Origin: Erythroxylum novogranatense
Taxonomy: Eukaryota; Streptophyta; Magnoliopsida; Malpighiales; Erythroxylaceae
Assembly: GCA_029891385.1 (NCBI GenBank)
Contig: CM057233.1
Coordinates: 53,894,063-53,958,062 of the forward strand
Reading direction: 5' to 3'
Length of the DNA stretch: 64,000 bases
The notes under the pieces were generated by a model. The model did not search any database. It saw only the letters and a program-made list of their open reading frames with translations, and was not told where the DNA came from. This document shows positions 21,080 to 32,732 of the stretch, piece after piece (position 1 is the first letter of the stretch; each line of letters begins with the position of its first letter). Both the position numbers and the translations under genes were made by a program.

Positions 21080-21780
21080 TGATTGGATAAGTGAATCATG
21101 CTAGCTCCTCTAATGAGGTTTGGTAGATTCTAGTTCAGCTTTATATGCAAACCTCTTTAGTAAAGGTCCTTCAACTCAAACAAAAACTCTCATCTATGCA
21201 AAAAGGTGCCTCCTTAATTGTTGACTATATTCAGTAGATCAAGTCCATTGGAGATTCCTTGAAAGTCATTGGTCATGCTGTCACAGAACAAGAACTCGTT
21301 CTGAGTGCACTAAGTGGTCTAGGTAGTGAGTATGATTCTGTTGTGGTTCTTTTAGCGAGTTCGCTTGGTATTTCTTCTAAGTGGTCTAGGTAATGAGTAT
21401 GATTCTATTGTGGTTCTTTTAACAAGTTCGCTGGGTATTTCTTCTAAGTGATTTAGGTAGTGAGTATGATTCTGTTGTGGTTCTTTTAATGAGTTCGCTT
21501 GGTATTTCTTCTCTATAGGATGTTCTTCGCACACTAATGATGCATCAGACAAGGCTAGAGCAGCAACATGCTCACTCTCAGGTGTCTATTCCTAATGCTT
21601 CTGCAAATCTGGACCAGTATTCTCAGAATCCTAACAGGGCTCCTTCAAATGGTCGTGGTCTATATAGAGGACAAGGAGGTCGCAGACAAGGGGGCAGGAA
21701 CAATCGCCTCTACTGCCAAATTTGTCACAAACAGGGTTATGATGCCCTAAAATTTCATAAACGGTTCGATATTTACTAGC
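21080..21780 (+). pseudogene. Copia D gag fragment with triplicated 67-bp unit
   Basis: The frame reads QKLSSMQKGASLIVDYIQ, a usual copia Gag region, then VLSALSGLGSEYDSVVV. This last piece is present three times because of a 67-bp tandem repeat; 67 is not a multiple of 3, so each repeat shifts the frame. The following ORF (21537-21779) is Gln/Asn/Gly-rich and ends in a decayed knuckle LYCQICHKQGYDALKFHKRF, where the His and the last Cys of C-C-H-C have changed to Tyr and Phe. Confidence 0.8.
21310..21510 (+). repeat. Three tandem copies of a 67-bp gag segment
   Basis: Copies start at 21310, 21377 and 21444 with 'ctaagtg(g/a)t(c/t)taggta(g/a)tgagtatgattct' and end near 21510. Copies differ at only a few positions, so the duplications are younger than the element. 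Confidence 0.92.
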
Positions 21781-21879
21781 AGGGTTAAGAACTGCTCCTA
21801 ATCCAACCAATTAGGGCCACCCATCACCTCAGCACGCCTATTTAACTCAGCAAACTACACAAAACTCTATTATTACTAA

Positions 21880-23290
21880 ATCAAACTCAGACCCAAATTG
21901 GTTCATTGATAGTGGTGCTACCAACCATGTCACTACAGATCTCTCAAACCTCACACCCCACAATACCTATACAGGCAGAGATCAATTAACAGTTGATAAT
22001 GGTAATCATCTCCCTATCTCTAATATTGGTACCTCCTCTATACCATCTTATTTTACTACCCCATTTAAACTACATAATATTCTACATATACCTCAAATCA
22101 GCAAGAACCTACTTAGCATATCTCAGTTAACTAAATAAAATAATATTATTGTAGAGTTTACTAACTCTTGTTGTGTTTTCAAGGACAAACTTACAAGGAA
22201 GATACTATTCAAGGGAGTGCTCATGAATGGCCTGTACAGTCTTAAAGCCTCCCCATCATCTACCTCTTTCAATACCGTATCTCAATTTAATTTCCTTAAA
22301 ACATGTAATGCTTTACTCTCTGAGTTAAATGTAAATATGTGGCATGCTCGACTAGGGCATTCTAAATAGATACTACAACATATTTTGCAAATAATCAATC
22401 AAATTTTTTTCCCTCAATCTCTAAAATTTTGTGACTCGTGTCAATATGGTAAACAACGTAAGTTACCATTCCAAACACACTCATATCTGCTACTACACCA
22501 CTAGAAGTAGTTCACATATATGTATGTTGTCCTAGTCCTTATCCTTCTACATATGGGCATAGATACTAAATAATTTTTGTATATGCCTTTTCCATATTTA
22601 AATGGTTTTATCCACTTAAACACAAATCAGACACATTAGCAGTTTTTACAAAATTCAAAGCATTAATTGAATTGCAAATAAATCAGAAAATAAAAGCCCT
22701 ACACATTGACATAGGTGGTGAATTTACTACCCTACTACCCTTTCTTGCAACCCACGGAATCCAAACCAGATTTAGTTATCCTTATACCCATCAACAGAAT
22801 GGTATTCTGGAAAGAAAACACAGACACATAACTGAAACTAGACTTACACTACTCTCCCATGCCAAAATGCCCCTAAAATATTGACTTGAAGCTTTTCAAA
22901 CAACAACTTACCTAATCAATAACCTACCGACCCCAACCCTTCATCATCAGTCACCATTTCAAAAGATATTTCACAAAAAGCCTTCCTATGATTATCTCAA
23001 GGGTATTTGGGTATGCTTGTTTTCCCTTCCTACGTTTTTACAATAAACACAAATTGGGTTTCCACACAAGTAAGTGTGTTTTTCTTAGGTACATCCCTTT
23101 TCATAAAGGCTACAAGTGTCTCCATCCTAAAGGGTATGTTTACATCTCTAGACATATAACATTCAATGAAAAGGGCTTTCCTTATCTAGACCTTTTTTGT
23201 AAACCATCATTATGTTCTACAGCATCTCCTAGCCCACCACTTTCTGTCCTCACAGATGGTATACAGGCTATTCATGCTCAATCTTAGCCA
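21880..23290 (+). pseudogene. Copia D protease and integrase fragments
   Basis: Protease: WFIDSGATNHVTTD (DSG active site) near 21900, followed by IPQISKNLLSISQLTK and a TAA. GAG-pre-integrase: WHARLGHSK, then FCDSCQYGKQRKLPF. Integrase: a poorly kept first catalytic part, then ALHIDIGGEFTTL (second Asp) and HQQNGILERKHRH (Glu) within 22672-22884. Further integrase words (LINNLPTPTL, KPSYDYLKGIWV, RVFGYACFPFL) run to about 23290. Many stops (for example TAA 22137, TGA 22883). Confidence 0.8.
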
Positions 23291-23444
23291 GAGGACTCTT
23301 CCTTGCCTCAGACTCCTTCAATCACTATAACATAGGTAAACTCCTCTAATAATATTCTATTTGATTATAGTAAGTCTCAAACCCAAATGACTCATTTTCA
23401 AGAATTTCAAGTCCCCAATTTCACATGCGAGATGCCTGGTGTGT

Positions 23445-23510
23445 AACGTTGATCTCTGAATGGATCTGCAGAGAACGTTGATATTTGAATGAATCTGCAG
23501 AGAACATTGC
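23445..23510. repeat. 29-bp tandem repeat, 2.3 copies
   Basis: AACGTTGAT...CTGCAGAG units start at 23445 and 23474, with a third start (AACATTG) at 23503. It lies in non-coding DNA near the 3' end of copia D. Confidence 0.85.
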
Positions 23511-23959
23511 GCCCTTCCTCATTCCCTTATAAAGGCCTTGGAAATAGTAGAGCATGACGTGGTGACCGTGAATAGAAAAGACAAAAATGACAAAACAGAA
23601 AGGCCATGCTTCACGTGGGCTATCTTCGAAATGTGAAAAGTGAAAACCCAATAAAATTAAAAATCCCAAAATTAATAATAAAAAAGTATTATCATTTTTG
23701 AAGAATTAAATCGACAAGTATACCATTATACCAATTCTAATTTAAGCCACCAAATGACTACCTTCCTCGTCTTCTGTAGGTAATAAGCTAATGAAAAAGA
23801 TCAGAGGGAGTGTGTTAGCAAATCTTAACAAAGCTATACAAATATGAGATTTGATATTCTTATATATGCTCTGTTTTAGTGTTAAATGAATAAGTGTTTT
23901 CGTTGTGTATATGTGAGTTCTGTGGTGTTTAGGAGATGATTAAAAAATGAATTTGGCGT

Positions 23960-24825
23960 TAAAAGATAGGTGTATGGTGATGTTTAGAGATGAAAGTGAA
24001 TGATTAAACGATATTTAGACAAGAAATGGGAGAATGCAGAAAAATGGAAGATGCAGCGGAAAAAAATAGAAAACCTAGAAAATGAAGGAAATGCATGAAT
24101 GGTCATTTTCTGTTTTTGATGGTTTTCTGTTTTTGATGGTTTCTTTTAAGCATAGGTTTTGGATTTTTGTTTATGAATTTTTGAGTAAAATGAGAATCGA
24201 AAATGAGAGTATAACAAAAAAAAATTAGAAAGGTTAAAAAGAGCAAAAGAAAAAAAGAAGTTGAACAGAATGCAAAAAAATGAGACATAAATGGAGAATT
24301 TCTGGTTTTTGATGTTTGATGTTAATTCCTTGTTTTGGATTTGTATTTGAATGTGTTGGGTTGCATGGAAGTCAAAATTTTGGTTAAGATGAGTTAGGGA
24401 AGTTGGTTTGGAAGAAAAGTAAGAATTTAAAAGAAAAAAAAGGAAGAAGATAGGTTGCAAAGTGTCAGAAGAAGAAGAAGAAACGCAACATTTTTGGAAG
24501 AAATGTAGTGTTTTTTAGGAAAAGGGATAGGAAATCGTGATCGTGCTGAAGCACCATCATGACTTTCCTTTAAAAACTGAAGACTCAGCATGATCGCAAC
24601 TCTGAAAGTTGATAACCAAACTCGTCATCGTGCTCATGCATGATCATGATGTTCAAAAGTCAATGGCCAACTCGCAATCATGCTTATGCACGATCGCAAC
24701 TTTTGAGGATGGAGGTTGACGCAACATTCTTTGATCTTTTAACTATATCTCCTTCGTCCGACCACCAAATAACATGAGACTTGAGCCATTGGACTTGTAA
24801 CACACCAATCTACATCTTTAGTTTT
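23960..24825. repeat. Left copy of a ~0.85 kb dispersed repeat (pair at 36550-37345)
   Basis: From 'agataggtgtatggtgatgtttagagatgaaagtgaatg' to 'gactatatctccttcgtccgac...ccattggact' it matches 36550-37345 in the same orientation. Both contain a purine-rich first half, a 'gttgggttgcatggaagtc' middle and a GATCGTGC palindrome zone. The pair probably represents LTR parts of the outer gypsy element whose 3' LTR starts at 35820, but the left copy lacks a clear TG start. No gene. Confidence 0.6.
24545..24720. repeat. Inverted GATCGTGC/GCACGATC words
   Basis: Words such as GTGATCGTGCT-GA-AGCACCATCATGAC (about 24537-24563), ATCGTGCTCATGCATGATCATGAT and GCACGATCGC recur about four times, interleaved with near copies of 'aaaagt(t/c)(g/a)ataaccaactcg'. 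The right copy (37125-37220) has the same pattern with exact GCACGATCGCGATT twice. Confidence 0.7.
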
Positions 24826-25832
24826 GTTAAAAAAATCTTGAAATATCTTTTAAAAAATCTCTTTTTTGTTTATTTTCAAAATCTTAAACATTAAATTCTA
24901 TATTCTAATCTCCAATTAATTGATGAGAATAAAGGTATTATGGATGAAATTTTATTTGAAGATAGAGAATGTATAAACTAAATGAATTGGTTTGTGTGCA
25001 TTTTTTTTTAAAATTTAGCATGAGGGATTGACTATGTGAGCATGTTATGGTGATTTAATAGTGTTTACTTGTGTGAGCTTTTGAGCCTTCAACTTGATTT
25101 TTAATGTGTGTAATTCTTTTAATGTAATGATTCTCTAGAACCCACCTTAAACCTACTTGAGACCACATTTATATTGCATGCTTGCATAAAAATGATTAAG
25201 GCATTAGGATATGAGCCATTTGAGCCAAAAATCCAACCTAAAGCATGTATCCATTAGTGAGCCTTTTTTAGCTTACTAACCTTTTCTTTGCTTTATCCAT
25301 AAAAAACCTTAACTTGTTATATGTTTTTCTTTTCCTTTGGCCAAGGAATTGCAGAGCATATGCATGTTGATGATTTCTTTTGGGTTATGGTTGGATTGCA
25401 TGAGAATCTGGTTTTATAATGGAGTTTGGAGGTTGAATTATTTTTTAGTAGGTTTGGCCTAAAAAAAAAGCGAAGGCCAAACCTAGCCTAGTAGAAAAGA
25501 AAGGAAGAAAAGTTGTTCCATTATGCTGTGAATGATTTCTATGTCTTGGGAACTTGAATTCAAAAGGAGTTATGAGTTTATGCTTTAATGCTAGATGAAT
25601 TTGTATAAATGCATATGTATGAGTTCATTATTGTCTTTGATGCTCTGCTTCCTTTAGTTGTTAATTTTTTCTTGACTTTCTTTTACCTCACCTATGCCTC
25701 AGCCCCATTACAACCTAATTATAAGTCCTTTTAATTTAAGCATTGCATGAAATTTTTAGTGGTGGAGATGTGGTTAAAGGGCCAGCTTATGGTAGAACAT
25801 GTACATTGATTGAATTTGAGTGTATACACATA
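24826..25832 (+). other. Non-coding 3' region of an outer gypsy element (probably Tat lineage), left half
   Basis: No ORF of note. Phrases such as 'gcattaggatatgagccatttgagccaaaaatcc' resemble the long non-coding stretch after integrase in Tat-type gypsy elements. It continues without a gap at 35484 if copia B and its duplicated GCCTA are removed. Lineage is inference from wording and from the tract at 35803-35819. Confidence 0.5.
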
Positions 25833-25837
25833 GCCTA

Positions 25838-27744
25838 TGTAAGTGATAAGTCGACTTACACATGTTCGGTACCGATAAGTCGACTTGTTCATTGGATAAG
25901 TCGACTTGTTCAAGGTCGATCTTGTTTATATTGTGCCTAAAAGGCAATCCCTTTAGCGTTTTGTTCAAAGTCGTGTGCGGACTTTATGAATAAATAAAGA
26001 AAGGCATACTTCATTAATTTGATGTTCATGAACATTGTTTATGAATTGATTGGATCTTTAATCGAATTAATGAAGTCCATGATATATGACATAGCATGAA
26101 GGAAATTATGATGTGCTCATACTCACGAGATTCCTATCATGTGCAAATATGTCGAGATCTAAATTTTCCTAGTCATGAGATTAATGAGGCGGACATCATT
26201 AATCCGGATAGACTAGCACATGTCATATTCCTTGATTGGATCAAGCGGTGGATCTCGAAAGCGTAAATATGAGATATTTAGAATTGACATGTGGATGCTT
26301 ACTAGTGGTAGTAAGTTCATTGGATGACTGCCATGAGATCATCACATGGATATCTTATCTAAGTGTCGGTGATAATCTCATCATAGCAATGGTGCAAGTA
26401 TCCTTAGACTTGAGGTACTCAAGGATATCTTGAATCTTGATCGATCTTTGACTCCATTCCTTGTTGCCTTCGGAGGTAACTCATAGGGTGGTGCTTGGGT
26501 GCGATTTGAGATATTCAAGATAATTGAGTAGCCAATAAAGGATTCACCACTTCGGATTAGCGAAGAGATACCCATGGCCTCTTGTCGGGATCATTACTAA
26601 GGTTGGCGGATATATGTCATGAAGAGTGTCTTCATTGACATATAGAGTAATGAGTCCCGGACGAGAACTATTATCATCAATTTGGACTTGGTCTAGTGAG
26701 AGTTGACACTTTGACCATACTCATAACCAAGTGGGGGTGAAAGGACGAATTGCACAATAATTGTCTATGGAAGGTTCGTGATCGGTTCGTAATGAATACA
26801 TCAAACCGATTACTTTCCGGTCAATTGGGGGTCATGATGTGTTGCTAGATACCGCTCATGACTTGCTTAGATTAAGTGTTAATCTAAGTGGCCAACATAA
26901 CCGGGAGCCTAAAGGGTCACACGCATAAGAGTGACTCAGAGAATCTGTAAAATAGTAATTGGACAGAGTTCCAATTATGGAAACATTAGATTAAATGGAT
27001 CCCAATGGGATTGGGATATGTCCCGATGAGATCGCGACATCAATATTGCTAAGAAAGGTTTCTGGAGCTGTTTCAGCACCAGGGCCCGGTAGGCCGGTAG
27101 GACCGACCACAGTTGGACTGGACCTTAGCAATTATTTATTAATTGATTAATTAACTAATTAATTAATTAATTAATTAATTAATTAATGTTGGCTGCGTTG
27201 GAATGGGATGAGAGCTTGATAACTTTGACTTTTCAAAGTTATATTTCTTTATTCCATTAAAGGTTAATGGTTTATAATGTCCACACTTGTCATCATCTTA
27301 TAGTTTCCTTAATTGTTAAGTGTATACATATAAGATGGCTTATGGATGTGGTGTGTCTGTCGATGGTTGCTCCAGAAGTGAGGAAGAATGAAAAAGCTTA
27401 AGGGTTAGGTTATATGAAAGTGTTTCATTTTCTTCTTCTCTCACAAGCTTCATCGATGTTCTCTTCTTCTCCAAGCATGGGCCAACGTTTCCTTCAGTTC
27501 TCCAGGACAGAGGTAGGCTCTAGCAGGCTTTAATCTGTTCTCGCTATTCCCGGGTCAAAGGATTTGACCCGGTTAGGTTTTCTAATCTCTGCGTGGATCA
27601 CCTTTAGAGATAGTCTCTTTTGGCTATTTAGGTTGATGTCTTCATACCGACACCTGGATCCTGGGTTTCGGGAAAGTCCCGGGAACAAAAATTTTTGTTT
27701 TCCGCTGCCGGTACATGTGATGTACCTCCCGGGATTTTCCTACA
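25838..27744 (+). repeat. 5' LTR of copia B (1907 bp)
   Basis: The left tip carries three exact AAGTCGACTT palindromes (25848, 25877, 25898), absent from the copia A LTR. An AATT repeat occupies about 27136-27186. A possible TATA box is TATACATATAA at about 27324-27334. The LTR ends TACA at 27744, directly before the primer-binding site. It matches the 3' LTR over long identical runs with clustered small differences. Confidence 0.93.
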
Positions 27745-27745
27745 G

Positions 27746-27757
27746 TGGTATCAGAGC
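27746..27757 (+). promoter_or_regulatory. Primer-binding site of copia B
   Basis: TGGTATCAGAGC, complementary to the 3' end of plant initiator tRNA-Met, one base after the LTR end. This is the usual primer of plant LTR elements. Confidence 0.93.
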
Positions 27758-28869
27758 GTCTGGTGTCCCGTATGAAGCTAAAACCTAAGCGAGATCAGAA
27801 ACCCTAATGGAATTTTCTGTTGATGCATGCTTGCTGTCCAATTTTCGAATTTATATTGTGATATGTTTTTTGAAATTTTTCTGCCCAGGATTGTTCATAA
27901 CATGTTAGAGAATATGTCTATGAAATTTTAGAATTTATCGATTTGATTTGATATTGTTTTGCTAATTTAATTCCCTAAGTTTCGGATGCTGTTTTGTGAA
28001 ACGATTCTGGAACAGGCAGTAGTATAAATTCAATAATAAATTCTAGAAAAATTGTTTTTCGGATTTTCCTTCACCTACATGTCTCTAAGATGTTGGTGAA
28101 TGTCTATGAGCATGGACATTGGATTTCAAGGTGATTGGATATTTATTTTCGATTTTATTCTATGCTGTTGGGAATTGCTGTGCTGATGAATACAGATTTT
28201 GAATCGGTTTTGTTATTTAGGTTGACTGAGTTTTTGATGGCTAAAAATCCTGAAAAAATTCAGGTAGCATTTTCTGAACATTTACTAACCTATTCAATTT
28301 TCTCAGAATTTATTGAAATTTTTTCATTGATCATTTCGAGCAATGTACAGAACTGGACAGTTTTGTGAAAAATTGTTGGGACTGTTTTTCTTGGCTTGAT
28401 TGAGTGTGCTTTTTCAGTTCCAATGCCTTGCACCATTTTTAATGTGATTAAAAATGTGTTATCTTGATGTATCATGATTTCCAAACTGAATTGCTTGAAG
28501 TTGCATTTCCAAGAATTTTCGGATGCCTAAGTGATCACATTAGTGTCTCGTTAGTATATTGCATTATCTTGTTTGTTTTGACCGTCATATTTTTATGGCA
28601 TGTGCTGAAGTAAATTTGATAATGTATGTGCTAGCTAGAGATGCTTAGGATGATAATTTGGGTGTTCCTAAATTATTTAGAAATTAATGAGTTTTGACTC
28701 ATTTCAAGCTTTTCATATGGTTTGACTATATAAGGCTTTCATGGTTCAATGAAGTGTTCATTGAGACATCAAAGTAGCAGATATTACCTTAGGTATGTTA
28801 GTATTGTGAATTGGAATTGCAAGGATTGAGGAATTAGCGATTAGAGAATTATAGCAAATTACATTGGAC

Positions 28870-29089
28870 AAGTCGACTTATTTGGAGTATAAAGCGACTT
28901 GTTCAGAAGTCTGTCATAAGTCGACTTGCGATGTACAAGGCGACTTGTCTGCGCTAAGGTGCATAAGGCGACTTATATCGATAAGTCGACTTGTGCGAGG
29001 GCGAAGACAAGGCGACTTGTATTATGATACAAGGAGACTTGTGTATGGGCAGGGGCATAAGGCGACTTGCATTCATTGTAAGTCGATTT
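28870..29089. repeat. Copia B leader array of AAGTCGACTT and AAGGCGACTT
   Basis: Ten decamers. Exact AAGTCGACTT at 28870, 28918, 28983; AAGGCGACTT at 28937, 28965, 29009, 29059; other variants at 28891 (AAAGCGACTT), 29031 (AAGGAGACTT) and 29080 (AAGTCGATTT). It occupies the same leader position as the array in copia A, but four copies share the same T-to-G change, so the motif appears to be spreading a new version within this array. Confidence 0.9.
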
Positions 29090-29855
29090 GTGGCATGCTC
29101 AGGTTGGATGATGGATGATTAAAAGGATTGCTTCAATGTGATTGATGAAACCTAAATCATTCCATATAGTCCCGGCGACTATAATCCTTCACTTGAGTCG
29201 AGAATTGAAATCCTCCTCGAATATGAAAACTAACGCCTTCCATTAATATGGTAAGAACCGAGTTCTTATAGGTTTGGGTTGTTGGGCAAACTCAAGCTCA
29301 CTCTATACGGATATGTTCGAACCATGAAAATAAGATTTTCTGATTAATGGGTTGGTTTTCATTGGAAGCGTTGGTTTGTTGAGCAAACTCAAGGTCAACG
29401 TGGACAGAGGCGAAGTTGGGTAGTGTACATCGGGATGTACACGCATCAAGGAGTTGATAACCCAATGTAGTGCACACATCAACAAGTTGATAGACCGATC
29501 GATAGTTAGGTCTAAGATGTAATTGGTATGTCCGATACCTCCGAGACATAAGGTGGCTTGTTGGGCAAACCCAAGGTCATTCTCAATGTCGGTTATCGAT
29601 GATGCAATTGGTATGTCCGATACCTACCGATTGACCTAAGTTGTGGCTTGTTGGGTAAACCCAAGGTCACTCTTAGCAATGTCGGATATCGACCCACTAG
29701 GACATTATGTCATATTGTTTCTTTGGATTAAGTAAAGAGGTTATGGATTCTAGGAAACTAGTGGGAGCCATATGCATGTCATGCAAGTCCTTATGATCAT
29801 GCAGGCATTTCTATTCTAACATTCCTTCGCTCTATCGCGTTTAGGTTGATTGAAG

Positions 29856-30600
29856 AAGTTTTTCAGTGTGAATTTTCGCTCTCTATTTTGGACCAAATTT
29901 TCTTGATTGGCTGAGGAATCTGAGAATTGTTCTCAGATCTGAGGAACTGGGATACGTCCTAGATGTTCCACTTCCAGATGCACCTGCTGTCGATGCTTCT
30001 GATGAGGATCGAAAGCATATCGTAAGCATCTAAAGGACGATGACATGGCTACTTGCATTATGCTTTCCTCGATGTCACCAGAGTGCGAAGCGACGAGTCC
30101 ATGGATGCTCACACTATAGTATTTCATCTTAGGAGCGATGAGTAAGCTCGATGCGAAAGGTTCGAGACCTCAAGGCTTCTCTTCACCATTAAAGATGGCT
30201 CGAGGGACATTCTTTGCGAGATGCCCCAAGATGAATGGCTATATAGAGATTGGCTGTCTTAGGATTTGTAATGGATTATGAGTTAAGTATAGACTTGATT
30301 ACGGTTGGATTGTCGACGTTTTTCACGGTTTGTGATAAACTATCGATGAACCAAATATCCACAACAATTCTGGAATGATCAATCTGCTTTCAAGACAAAT
30401 TGAAAGCAGCTATCAAGGAAGGATAGCAAGCAAGTGCTAGTGGTGGATGCTTCTTCTTCGGTCCAAGAAGAAAAAGGCCAAGAAACCAAATGGAAGTGCC
30501 ATCAAGGAAAAACCAAAGATACTGCCCCAAAAGGATTTTGCTTTCATTGTGGCAAGACCGCCACCGGAGGCTAAACCAGAAGTCTATCTGGAGTTCTGAA
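29856..30600 (+). pseudogene. Copia B gag, start codon lost
   Basis: The sequence matches copia A gag from just after its start; where A has the ATG the read is GAAGAAGTT. The N-terminal words (F-L-D-W-L-R-N-L-R-I-V-L) remain, and the middle that A has lost is kept here (for example DDDMATCIMLS). Frameshifts are frequent. The knuckle near 30535-30560 reads GFCFHCGKT and then loses the rest (A has TGHWKRNC), because CTGG spots read CCG or CCGG. Confidence 0.8.
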
Positions 30601-30638
30601 GCGAAAGAAGGCATCAAATGCCTCTACTCCTTCAAATA

Positions 30639-31837
30639 TGTTTGTCATTGAGGTTATCTTTTTACGATCAAAACATATGGGTATTTGATACCGGTTGTGG
30701 CTCATACATATGAAATGATATGTAGGGCCTCAGGGACAGTAGACAGCTCATAAAAGGAGAACTAGACCTTCGTGTAGGTAATGCAGCAAGAGTTGCTACA
30801 TTAGCCATAGACACTTATGTCTTGTCACTCCCTAGTGGGCTTGTATTCAAATTGGATGATTGTCATTTTGTACCCGTTTTAAACAAAGAACATATTGTAT
30901 GTTTTATGTTTAATTAGAGCTGATTTCTATTTGACTTTTAGAAGCAATGGTTGTTCTATTAGTTCAAATGGAATGCTCTATGGTACTGGTACATTATGCA
31001 ATAGAATTGACATATTAGATATGTCATATCCAGTTATGAATGTCAATGACGCGGAAAGACATAGTCGAGATAATTTAAAATCAACTTACTTATGGCATTA
31101 TCGGCTTGGCCATATAAATGAGACACGCATCGCTAAGCTCCATAAGAGTGGATGCTTAGGGTCATTTGATTATGAATCATATGACACATGCGAATCTTGT
31201 TTATTAGGCAAGATGACTAAGTTATCCTTTAAAGGAAAGGGTGAACGAGTGAATGGAGTATTAGACCTAATACATTCAGATGTATGTGGTCCGATGTCCA
31301 TCCATGCCAGAAGTGGTTGTCTTTACTTCATTACTTTTATCGGTGATTATTCACGATATAGGTATTTGTATCTGATGAGATACAAATCTGAAGCATTTGA
31401 ATAGTTCAAATAATTCAGAAATGAAGTAGAAAACTAATTTGGTAAAAGTATGAATACATTACGATCTGATCGTGGTGGAAAATGCTTAGACCAACAGTTT
31501 TGAATTATCTCAGAGATAATGGAATTTTATCTCAAGACACTCCACCTTGCATGCCGCAAAGACAATAGTGTGGTGAAAGGAGAAATCGAACCTTGTTAGA
31601 CATAGATGCGATTGATGATAGGTTTTACGCATTTTGGGAATATCGCTCGAGACAATTTGCTTACTTGCTAAACAGAGTTCCATTAAAGACAGTTGTGGTT
31701 ACTCCATATGAAGATATGGACTAACTGAAAGCCCTATCTTTCTCATCTGAAAGTTTGGGATTGTCCTGCTTACGTGAAGCGGACACAGTCAGATACATTT
31801 GATGTAAAAGCTGACATGTGTTTGTTCGTAGGATATC
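30639..31837 (+). pseudogene. Copia B protease and integrase
   Basis: Protease active site DTG (GAT ACC GGT at 30687-30695) is in the words GYLIPVV/VFDTGCGSYI, in a frame different from the next part. A 169-codon ORF (30895-31404) holds GAG-pre-integrase (W-H-Y-R-L-G-H, C-E-S-C) and the start of integrase (HSDVCGP, FITFIGDYSRY). It ends at TAG 31402, where copia A has AAG. Beyond it the second Asp (L-R-S-D-R-G-G) is at about 31461, and the N-G-V-A-E-R-R region (about 31564) is shifted and altered. The end of integrase is unreadable until about 31838. Confidence 0.85.
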
Positions 31838-32732
31838 GTGGGATATCAATTCTACCTTGCTGAGGAACAAAAGTTGTTTGTTTTAAAGCATGCTGTTTTC
31901 TTAGAGAAAGAGTTTCTTTTACAAGAGGACAGTGGGAGCAAAGTTGAACTTGAGGAAGTTCAAGATGCTCGAACAAACGCAGATCAACTGCCTGAACCTG
32001 CAACTGTAACTCATATAGATGAGGTAACAGTTCAACCTTCTATTACACAAGAATTTCGTAGGTCATGTAGTATACGCTCTGTTCCTGAGAGATATGGATT
32101 TCTCGTGAGGAACAGAATGGCGTATTGCTCATACGAGATGATGAGCTTACTACCTATGAAGAGGTTCTGAAAAGTTCAGAGTCTGAAAAATGGCTTTGTG
32201 CCATGAAATCTGAATGGATTCCATGTATGAAAACCAAGTTTGGACATTGGTTGTTGCACTCGAAGGAATAAAGCCCAAAGGGTGCACATGGGTTTTCAAG
32301 AAGAAAACCGACATGGATGGTAATGTGATTACTTATAAAGCAAGGCTTGTGGCCAAAGGATTTCGTCAGAGACAAGGAGTTGACTATGACGAGACCTTCA
32401 GCCCCGTAACAATGCTTAAATCCATTCTGATACTCCTAGCTATTGCCGCTCATTATGATTATGAGATATGGCAAATGGATGTGAAGACAGCTTTCCTGAA
32501 TGGAAATCTTCCCGAGGATGTGTATATGACACAACCAGAGGACTTCACCTCCTATGATGGCAAAAAGGTATGCAAGCTTCAGAAATCCATGTATGGATTG
32601 AAGCAAGCATTCAGGAGTTGGAATATCCGTTTTGATGAGGTACTCAAAGATTTTGGTTTCTCACAAAATTCGGATGTACATTGTGTGTATAAGAAGGTTT
32701 ATGGAACTGCAATCGTATTCCTTGTGTTATAA
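31838..32732 (+). pseudogene. Copia B integrase C-terminus and reverse transcriptase N-terminal half
   Basis: 31838-32170 encodes the integrase C-terminal linker (YQFYLAEEQK, FLEKEFLLQED). 32214-32732 encodes RT with WVFKKKTD, YKARLVAKGF, DETFSPVTMLKS, EIWQMDVKTAFLNG and MYGLKQAFRSW. The tryptophan lost in copia A is intact here (TGG 32469-32471). The ORF ends at TAA 32730-32732, exactly the position of Tyr in the catalytic YVDD; the two Asp codons follow at once. Confidence 0.9.

Larger units (their letters stand above)
21069..23960 (+). mobile_element. Copia D: truncated Ty1/copia element of another lineage
   Basis: Pieces of gag, protease, GAG-pre-integrase and integrase follow one another, then an integrase-RT linker, but no RT or RNase H. 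A purine tract (GATCAGAGGGAG, about 23799-23810) precedes TGTTAGCAAATC at 23812, a plausible 3' LTR start. Left and right borders are not sharp. Wording differs from copia A and B (for example LYCQICHKQG knuckle), so it is a separate lineage. All coding parts carry stops. Confidence 0.75.
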
